Origin: Candidatus Calidifonticultor daggyaiensis
GTDB taxonomy: Bacteria; Actinomycetota; Humimicrobiia; Humimicrobiales; Humimicrobiaceae
Reading direction: 5' to 3'
DNA length: 7,035 bases
Assembly (NCBI GenBank): GCA_015661035.1
Contig: JACVJA010000072.1
Coordinates: 1 to 7,035, forward strand
Positions 1-5,572 of this stretch are shown piece after piece. The number at the start of each line of letters is the position of its first letter. Position 1 is the stretch's first letter. The notes beneath the pieces were generated by a model. The model searched no databases. It saw nothing but the letters and a program-made list of their open reading frames with translations, and had not been told where the DNA came from. Both the position numbers and the translations under genes were made by a program.

Positions 1-1097
1 AAAGTCTTTTGTGTATTTATACCACCACCCCAAAAAATAATATCTTTTCCATATTCTTTTTTTAACTTTTCGGGTATCATGCCGTTAGCTGAAATTTGAA
101 CTGGATTTAAAATATCAAAACCAGCATCAATAATATCTGGAATAAGATCAAAAATTGCACCACAACTATGAATAAAAGTTTTCCAATTAGTATTCTTATG
201 AATCCAATTATTTATTTTTAGATGAAAAGGTTTAAATAAATTTCTGTAAACTTCCTTTGAAATTATTAAATTTTCCTGCATACCAAAATCAGTCCCTGAA
301 ACATATACTACATCTATATATTTACCAATCCTATCATTTATTTTTTTATAATTTTCAATAGCTATGTTACATTGTATTTCAAAAACTTTTTTTATATAAG
401 ATTGTCTTGTATATAAGGAAATATACCATTCGGTTATATCTCTTATACCTTTTGGATTCTTAAGCATAGGCCCTGGGATAAAAGCAACATCACCAAAACC
501 AGAAGCAACAATATTACTATTAATTGAATATTCTGTATTTTTAAATAACTCTATTGCTCTTTTTTCAATAAAAGCTAAATCTTCTTCGTTTAAGATAGAA
601 AATTCTTCTGTATTATCTTGTGGGTTTAAATTTTCCTCTAATATAGGATTTTGTCTAATTATTGAATCAAAAAAATAGCCTCTATATGGCATTTTTGCAC
701 TCGGTTGATAGTCTTTATCGCCTTCAGGGTACTGGAAAATACTCCCATCTGGATTCACTATAGTATTAAATAAACCAGGTACTAAAACAGGTGTACCATC
801 CCATAATCTCCATTCTTTCCAATTTTCATTCTTAAAACCAAAAAAATTATAATTGCTATTTAGATTTACAACATCAATACCTATAATATTTTTTAAATCA
901 TCTTTTATTTCACCTAGCATTTGAAAAGGTTCAATTATTTTTACTGGCGTGTCTGGCGTATCCAACCCATAATATTGCCTTAACTTATAAACTATACTAA
1001 TATGCATTCCAGTAGTTGGACTAGAACCAAAATCTACAGGTAATTTATCAGTGTTTTTTCTATTAAGTGCATTTTTTATTCTTTCTCTGCAATTCAA
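1..1097 (-). CDS. URO-D family methyltransferase-like protein, C-terminus cut by window edge
   Basis: The minus strand carries an uninterrupted frame of 365 codons that runs off the left edge. It reads as a uroporphyrinogen decarboxylase superfamily protein of the MtaA/MtbA/CmuA-like kind rather than HemE. Visible family features are the N-terminal RERIKNALNR...DKLPVDFG block (residues 4-24), an HSCG motif at 310-313 whose His and Cys match the first two zinc ligands of MtaA/MtbA, NPVQISANGM at 331-340 and WGGG at 356-359. A third zinc-ligand Cys would fall beyond the edge. Roughly 50-60 residues are probably missing. The start is a TTG at 1097: an in-frame TGA lies seven codons upstream, AAAGG sits 8 bases before the TTG, and MNCRERIKNAL matches how relatives begin. 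Relatives transfer methyl groups between corrinoid proteins and thiol or other acceptors. Its position in an operon with a corrinoid protein supports a methyl-transfer role; acceptor and substrate are unknown. Confidence 0.85.
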   Translation of the reverse strand, partial: MNCRERIKNALNRKNTDKLPVDFGSSPTTGMHISIVYKLRQYYGLDTPDTPVKIIEPFQMLGEIKDDLKNIIGIDVVNLNSNYNFFGFKNENWKEWRLWDGTPVLVPGLFNTIVNPDGSIFQYPEGDKDYQPSAKMPYRGYFFDSIIRQNPILEENLNPQDNTEEFSILNEEDLAFIEKRAIELFKNTEYSINSNIVASGFGDVAFIPGPMLKNPKGIRDITEWYISLYTRQSYIKKVFEIQCNIAIENYKKINDRIGKYIDVVYVSGTDFGMQENLIISKEVYRNLFKPFHLKINNWIHKNTNWKTFIHSCGAIFDLIPDIIDAGFDILNPVQISANGMIPEKLKKEYGKDIIFWGGGINTQKT

Positions 1098-1105
1098 ATC
1101 ATTTA

Positions 1106-1110
1106 CCTTT
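1106..1110 (-). promoter_or_regulatory. Ribosome binding site for the URO-D gene (supports a TTG start)
   Basis: On the minus strand AAAGG lies 8 bases before the TTG at 1097. No other in-frame start codon lies between the upstream in-frame TGA and this TTG. An ATG at 1102, only 3 bases from the same site, is in another frame and reads ATG-ATT-TGA, so it encodes only two residues. Confidence 0.55.
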
Positions 1111-1156
1111 CAAATAAAATATCAATAATATATTATTCCTTTATAAAATTATATTT

Positions 1157-2254
1157 TTACGAAATTGGGCTATCAGCATCATCAAAGCCTTTAATTCTAT
1201 TTTTAGAATTATAAATTATAACTTTATATTCTGTTTTCAATTCACACCTAGGATTTAATGATAACTCCCTCTCGTTTTGTATTACTTCATCTAAATTACC
1301 TGGTACAGCAGACCATAATTCAAGTGCAATATTATTAGTTCTTCCATAAAATGGAAAACCAAAATACCCCCTATAAACTGCCCAAATCCAAACGTATTTA
1401 AAAATCTTTATATCCCATCTCATTCCGAATCCTAAACCAAGATCTAAATTAGTAATGCCATACCATCCATCTTTAAAATTTTTTAAATATAAACAAAATG
1501 CTGTTTTTGTATCAGGTGGTAAAACTTTACTTATGTCAATGACTTTTCCATTTTTTAATTTCAAATTTGGCCATTTAAACTCTGTATCTAAAGGCAAAAT
1601 TGAATTACCAGAAAAATCCTTATCATATGTATGACCAATAACATTTTCCGGCAAATCAATTACACAATCTTCACTTAAAAAAGGTATACCAATTGCAGGA
1701 TGATGACCCCACATAAACTTAAAATCTTCATTACCCTCATTAACTATCTTTTCCTTAAATTTAATTACTGGACTATAGGAATTTATTTTAATCTCTTTAA
1801 ATACTGTAAATGGTGCTCTTTTCATTCTTACAAAAAACTCTACTATTAATTCTTCTATAGAATCCTTTATTATTCTATAATCCCATGGTAAAAAACAAAC
1901 CTCACCATGAAGCCCTAATCCAGAATTTTTGTAATTAGTAGGTTCATTTATATTCGGTAATAATTCTTGCCAACCTCCCTCATAAAAATCAAAAAAAGCA
2001 CCACTTAAGTGTTCTTTTGTCAATCTATTTTTAAAATTTCCAGATACTTCTAAGGGGCTTCTCCACATAAAATCTATATCTATAGGCTTATAAGATAGTT
2101 CAATTATGTCAGTACCCTTTTCATATAAAATTGTTAAACGAATAAGTTCATTCTCTATTATTAGACTTTTAAAACCCATATATATAATTTCGTGGTATCT
2201 ACAGCCATAATTTCTATTATGGTGATAAAGACTATTATAGTTCAACTTGTGCAT
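1157..2254 (-). CDS. Aldose 1-epimerase-like (galactose mutarotase fold) protein
   Basis: A 365-residue protein of the galactose mutarotase-like superfamily, longer than typical GalM and resembling the large, poorly characterised aldose-epimerase-like/DUF4432-type group. Positions counted from the chosen ATG: NYGCR near the N-terminus, KGTDIIELSYKP, FMWRSP, GGWQELLPN at 93-101, HGE at 116-118, WGHHPAIG at 182-189, and ALELWSAVPG with Glu312. The HGE His, the HHPAIG His and Glu312 occupy places like the acid/base residues of GalM; this is a motif comparison, not an alignment. No signal peptide is evident, so it is probably cytoplasmic. The frame stays open to a TTG at 2317, but the ATG at 2254 is preferred: AGGG lies 6 bases upstream, and the following YNSLYHHNRNYGCR segment looks like family sequence while the 21 residues before it do not. 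It lies 129 bases after the MttB homologue and 59 before the URO-D gene. It may interconvert anomers of, or bind, a sugar released or taken up by this pathway; the substrate is unknown. Confidence 0.8.
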   Translation of the reverse strand: MHKLNYNSLYHHNRNYGCRYHEIIYMGFKSLIIENELIRLTILYEKGTDIIELSYKPIDIDFMWRSPLEVSGNFKNRLTKEHLSGAFFDFYEGGWQELLPNINEPTNYKNSGLGLHGEVCFLPWDYRIIKDSIEELIVEFFVRMKRAPFTVFKEIKINSYSPVIKFKEKIVNEGNEDFKFMWGHHPAIGIPFLSEDCVIDLPENVIGHTYDKDFSGNSILPLDTEFKWPNLKLKNGKVIDISKVLPPDTKTAFCLYLKNFKDGWYGITNLDLGLGFGMRWDIKIFKYVWIWAVYRGYFGFPFYGRTNNIALELWSAVPGNLDEVIQNERELSLNPRCELKTEYKVIIYNSKNRIKGFDDADSPIS

Positions 2255-2289
2255 AATATACCCTATCTTAATATAGTTAATAAATTTTA

Positions 2290-2317
2290 ATAATATTCTT
2301 TTTTGTTTTAAAATCAA
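2290..2317 (-). promoter_or_regulatory. Possible internal promoter for the epimerase and URO-D genes
   Basis: In the 129-base gap after the MttB homologue, the minus strand has TTGATT (2317-2312, 4 of 6 matches to the -35 consensus), a 16-base spacer and TATTAT (2295-2290, 5 of 6 matches to the -10 consensus). Transcription would start near 2283, about 30 bases before the ATG at 2254. In DNA this AT-rich such matches arise easily by chance, so this is a candidate only. Confidence 0.3.
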
Positions 2318-2383
2318 AACATAAAAAAATAATCTACCAAGAATTGCAAAGGTTTACTCATTTAATTTTAAAACATTCACCAA

Positions 2384-3847
2384 TTAGTCTTTTAAATCAC
2401 CTCTTTTTATATAAAAATTATGCAGCTCTTTAACAATACTTTTAATTTCTTCTTCTTGTTCATTTGATAATTTAATAGATACTTCATGTTCCGTAAGAAT
2501 TTTTTTCATCTTTTCTTCAGCATAATAAATACAATCTTTTTTGCCTTCTTTCTCCCATTCAGGATATGTGAGTAAATCTGCACATTTTTGTACATATTGC
2601 TCATTTTGCCACCATTGGTATGTGTGTTTCTTATCAAGGAAATGTCCAGGGACTATCCCTACTTGATGTATTAAGTCCAATGCAATTGTTTCATCATTTA
2701 CATTAATGCCTTCAATAAACCGGCCTATCATTCCTGCAAGATCGTCATCCAATATTGATTGTATTGGGCTATGGGCAATTTCACCATATACTCCACCATA
2801 AAGATGGATTGAGCTAGCACCAGAAATAGCAGAAAGAATTGCTGGCACTGCGCGCTCTATGCCATTTTGATAATCTATTAATTTAGAGCTTGTATACACA
2901 GATGCCGTATTTCTACAAGGTATTCCATAATCCCGCCATATTTGATTATTTGCCACATTGAACAGTGCATTAGCTATATTGCCAAAATAAGGCGCTCCAT
3001 TCATCATATTTAGAGGATTAGGAAAACCCCAGACATATACTCTGCAATAAGGACTCTTTAGCTGAGCAAGAACAATACCACCAATTAGTTCTGCATTAAA
3101 TTCAGCAATAGCACCAGCAATTGTAGCAGGAGCTGTAGCACCCATTACAGAACCTGTATCAACTCCTACTGGAAATCCATATTCCAAGGTTTTAAAACCA
3201 GCCTCTACAGCAAACTCACTTAGAGTTAGAGGTGAAGAAACCATAAAACCAGGACATAATATTTCACAGCCCGCAACTTTTGCTATTCTAAAATTATATT
3301 CCCAATTATAATTTGCGAAGCATAGTCCAGAAAATTTAGTAGAATATTTAATATTCATTATAAAGCCCATGGTCATTTTCATAACTTCGGGTACACCCAT
3401 ATAACCAAAATATGGTGTATAACAACTAAACCAGTCATGATTTTCAAGAGCATCTAATACTCTAACTGCATCAATATACTCTTGTTTGGTAGCATCACGG
3501 TGTTCTCCAGTTCTAGGATCAACTATATGCATACCTGGAGAACTTTTAAAATATACTGTGTTTCCACCAAAAATTAGATCATTTTTAGGATCTCTAGCTT
3601 TTACACGAAAACTAGATGGGCAACGTTTTAAGCATTCATTTATAAGGCCTTCAGGAAATTTTGCAACTTTCCTCTCATAATCTACAATACAATCATTTTT
3701 TTCAAGCATTTTTAAAGCTTCATTATGTTCTATTTTCATACCTGTTTCCTTTAATATATCAACTGAAGCTTTTTTTATTTGTTCTACCTCTTCTTGACTA
3801 AGAATATTAAAAGGTGGAAATTTTCTAATAAAACCTTTTCTAGACAT
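2384..3847 (-). CDS. MttB-superfamily corrinoid methyltransferase, non-pyrrolysine type
   Basis: A 487-residue full-length member of the trimethylamine methyltransferase (MttB) superfamily, which transfers a methyl group from a methylated amine or betaine to the Co(I) of a partner corrinoid protein. Family landmarks counted from the chosen ATG: FPPFNILSQEEVEQI at the N-terminus, SPLTLSEFAVEA around 205-216, GATAPATIAGAIAEFNAE at 236-253, the IERAVPAILSAISGASSIH helix-strand around 330-348, DDDLAGMIGRF..GINVNDETIALDLI from 367, GHFLDKKHT at 401-409, and the PEWEKEGKKD block near 429-438. Archaeal MttB needs an in-frame amber codon read as pyrrolysine; this frame has none, as in the MtgB (glycine betaine), MtpB (proline betaine) and MtcB (carnitine) branch. 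Substrate cannot be named from sequence. The ATG at 3847 is preferred over the TTG at 3853, which abuts the ribosome binding site. It lies 26 bases after its probable corrinoid partner. Probably cytoplasmic. Confidence 0.92.
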   Translation of the reverse strand: MSRKGFIRKFPPFNILSQEEVEQIKKASVDILKETGMKIEHNEALKMLEKNDCIVDYERKVAKFPEGLINECLKRCPSSFRVKARDPKNDLIFGGNTVYFKSSPGMHIVDPRTGEHRDATKQEYIDAVRVLDALENHDWFSCYTPYFGYMGVPEVMKMTMGFIMNIKYSTKFSGLCFANYNWEYNFRIAKVAGCEILCPGFMVSSPLTLSEFAVEAGFKTLEYGFPVGVDTGSVMGATAPATIAGAIAEFNAELIGGIVLAQLKSPYCRVYVWGFPNPLNMMNGAPYFGNIANALFNVANNQIWRDYGIPCRNTASVYTSSKLIDYQNGIERAVPAILSAISGASSIHLYGGVYGEIAHSPIQSILDDDLAGMIGRFIEGINVNDETIALDLIHQVGIVPGHFLDKKHTYQWWQNEQYVQKCADLLTYPEWEKEGKKDCIYYAEEKMKKILTEHEVSIKLSNEQEEEIKSIVKELHNFYIKRGDLKD

Positions 3848-3853
3848 TACCAA

Positions 3854-3858
3854 CCTCC
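3854..3858 (-). promoter_or_regulatory. Ribosome binding site setting the MttB-homologue start at 3847
   Basis: A perfect GGAGG on the minus strand is 6 bases from the ATG at 3847. The in-frame TTG at 3853 directly follows it with no spacing, so it is an unlikely start. Confidence 0.75.
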
Positions 3859-3873
3859 AAAAAGTTATTTAAA

Positions 3874-4521
3874 TTAATTTATATTTAATAGTCGCTTTAC
3901 TAAATTAACTGCTAAAACAGCAGTTGGTTCATAGCCATCAGCACCTATATTGTCTGCAAAATCCTGAGTTATTGGTCCACCACCGACTATAATTTTTAAA
4001 GAACTCCTAATTCCTTCCTTTTTTAAATTATCTATTACTTTTTCCATTTCAGGTGCTGTGGTAGTAAGCAAAGCCGACATTGCTAATATATTAGGTTTAT
4101 ATTTTTCTGTAGCTTCAATAAAAGTTTTAGCCTCCACATTTACACCAAGATCGATTACTTCGAATCCATTTGCACTAAGTAAAGTGGCAACCATACCTTT
4201 CCCAATGCTATGAAGGTCACCAAACACTGTACCTATTATTATTTTACCTTTTGCTTTCAATGACAGGCCCCTAGATAATATTTCATTTTTAAGTGGCTCC
4301 ATACCAGATTCCATACATTTTGCAGCTAACATTAAGTCAGGCAACCAAAGTTTTCCATTTTGAAACATATCACCTATTAAAGAAATTGATTTTGTTAAAA
4401 CATCCAAAGTTTCTAAAGGATTAATTCCTTCATCAATTGATTGTAATACTAGTTTTTTTACATTCTCTTCATTATATTCAATCATTGCCTCATGAAGTTT
4501 AGCAAAAATATCACTTTTCAT
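3874..4521 (-). CDS. Corrinoid (B12-binding) methyl-carrier protein, MttC/MtbC type
   Basis: A 215-residue cytoplasmic methyl carrier, the usual length for this family. The N-terminal half (about residues 1-85) is a helical cap with F..GKLWLPDLMLAAKCM, matching the B12-binding_2 domain. The C-terminal half is a Rossmann-like cobalamin domain with GDLHSIGK, in which His104 of the D-x-H-x-x-G motif is the expected lower cobalt ligand; then SALLTTT (Ser149-x-Leu151), VGGGPIT (180-182 region) and GADGYEPTAVLAV near the end. All key base-off/His-on motifs are intact. It should accept a methyl group from the adjacent MttB homologue and pass it to a second methyltransferase. The ATG at 4521 is chosen over the in-frame TTG at 4542 because AGGGAG lies 6 bases upstream of the ATG and within the longer reading. 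It is 33 bases after the permease gene and 26 before the MttB homologue. A reductive activase to rescue oxidised Co(II) is expected in the genome but is not in view. Confidence 0.93.
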   Translation of the reverse strand: MKSDIFAKLHEAMIEYNEENVKKLVLQSIDEGINPLETLDVLTKSISLIGDMFQNGKLWLPDLMLAAKCMESGMEPLKNEILSRGLSLKAKGKIIIGTVFGDLHSIGKGMVATLLSANGFEVIDLGVNVEAKTFIEATEKYKPNILAMSALLTTTAPEMEKVIDNLKKEGIRSSLKIIVGGGPITQDFADNIGADGYEPTAVLAVNLVKRLLNIN

Positions 4522-4527
4522 ATTAAT

Positions 4528-4533
4528 CTCCCT
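4528..4533 (-). promoter_or_regulatory. Ribosome binding site setting the corrinoid-protein start at 4521
   Basis: AGGGAG on the minus strand is 6 bases before the ATG at 4521. The alternative TTG at 4542 lies upstream of this site and has no comparable purine-rich block before it, so the shorter 215-residue protein is preferred. Confidence 0.75.
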
Positions 4534-4554
4534 AAGATTCAATAAAATAAATTT

Positions 4555-5550
4555 TTAACCAATCGTTTGTCTATTGATTCTTATGCTGTCAATAACTACA
4601 GCAAGTATTATAACTATACCAATACTAATAGTTTGTACTGCATGTGGTAAACCAAGTAGTATAAAGCCATTTTTTAATATTCCCATTATTGCAGCACCAA
4701 TAAGGCTACCAATTATTGTACCTTTACCACCACTAAGACTAGCACCACCAATAATTACGGCAGCAATTACATCAAGCTCAAGACCAGTACCAGCAGAAAT
4801 TTCAGCAGAAGACAACATTCCAGCAGATATTAATCCTGCAAAGGCAGCTAAAACACTTGTAATCACAAATACTATTAACCTGACTTTATTTACTTGGACA
4901 CCTGCAAGTTTTGAGGCTCTCTCATTGCCCCCCACTGCATATATATGTCTTCCTAATACAGTATAATTTAAAAATAAAGTGCCAAATACAACCAGCACCA
5001 GCATTACTATTACAGAAAATGGGACCTTACCTATATAACCTCTACCTAAATAAATTATTCCTGGAGAAGTTTTTACAAAAATATTAGAACCCTTAGAAAT
5101 AGTATAAGTTAGACCACGAGCAATGCTTAGCATACCTAGAGTTACAATTAATGCATTTATTTTCAATTTTGTCACAAGCAAACCATTAGCAATACCAATA
5201 ATTCCACCAACAACTAATCCACAAAATATAGCTAATACTGTTGGTAATCCCATTCTAGTCATTAAAGCACCTGTGACCATGCCACTCAGACCCAATACTG
5301 CTCCAACCGATAAATCTAGTCCACCACTAATTATAAGCATCGTCATTCCAATTGATACTACTCCAATTATCGAAATACTTCGTAGAATATTAAAAATATT
5401 TTCTGGTTTTAAAAAGTAAGGGCTGAGAACACTTAAAATTATTATTTCAACTATAAGTGCAATTAGCACTCCCCAGCCTATTTTTATACTGGAAATATTT
5501 TTAAAGAAACATTTTTTTGATTTTTTCTCTTTAATTTCTTCTGCTATCAT
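4555..5550 (-). CDS. RbsC-type sugar ABC transporter permease (CUT2 family)
   Basis: A 331-residue integral membrane permease of the RbsC/AraH/XylH (CUT2) family, complete and of normal length. A short charged N-terminus rich in Lys and Glu is followed by about 8-10 hydrophobic segments starting near residue 25. Family landmarks are SGGLDLSVGAVLGLSG (75-90), ANGLLVTKLKINALIVTLGM (121-140), GRHIYAVGGNERASKLAGV (200-218) and GGASLSGGKGTIIGSLIGA (268-286), the last being the cytoplasmic region that contacts the ATPase. It would form the channel together with the ATPase encoded 22 bases upstream. The ATG at 5550 is preceded by AGGAG with 4 bases between. CUT2 importers carry mostly monosaccharides, but members also take polyols, autoinducer-2 and other small molecules, so the name does not fix the substrate. 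Its placement directly before corrinoid methyltransferase genes suggests the substrate is methylated. Confidence 0.93.
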   Translation of the reverse strand: MIAEEIKEKKSKKCFFKNISSIKIGWGVLIALIVEIIILSVLSPYFLKPENIFNILRSISIIGVVSIGMTMLIISGGLDLSVGAVLGLSGMVTGALMTRMGLPTVLAIFCGLVVGGIIGIANGLLVTKLKINALIVTLGMLSIARGLTYTISKGSNIFVKTSPGIIYLGRGYIGKVPFSVIVMLVLVVFGTLFLNYTVLGRHIYAVGGNERASKLAGVQVNKVRLIVFVITSVLAAFAGLISAGMLSSAEISAGTGLELDVIAAVIIGGASLSGGKGTIIGSLIGAAIMGILKNGFILLGLPHAVQTISIGIVIILAVVIDSIRINRQTIG

Positions 5551-5572
5551 AAATCTCCTAAAAACTATTTTT

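Noticed and set aside
2255..2317. 21-residue N-terminal extension of the epimerase-like protein from a TTG
   Set aside because: No ribosome binding site is seen before the TTG, the segment overlaps the candidate promoter, and it does not resemble the family.
2310..2365. Possible terminator after the MttB homologue: weak ACC...GGT pairing followed by a T run on the minus strand
   Set aside because: Only three consecutive pairs form before mismatches, too weak for an intrinsic terminator in AT-rich DNA.
3486..3680. 64-codon plus-strand open frame opposite the MttB homologue
   Set aside because: It lies wholly antisense to a well-supported gene, has no recognisable motif, and is explained as a shadow of that gene's codons.
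2384..3847. Pyrrolysine-encoding amber codon in the MttB homologue
   Set aside because: The frame is continuous from start to its TAA stop with all C-terminal family blocks present, so no amber readthrough is needed.
4522..4542. Seven-residue N-terminal extension of the corrinoid protein from a TTG
   Set aside because: The ribosome binding site lies inside this extension, 6 bases before a good ATG, so the extension is probably not translated.
4574..4966. 130-codon plus-strand open frame rich in Ile, Thr, Ala and Pro opposite the permease
   Set aside because: The reverse of hydrophobic membrane-protein codons commonly gives such frames. It has no family features. The same holds for the frame at 5123-5419.
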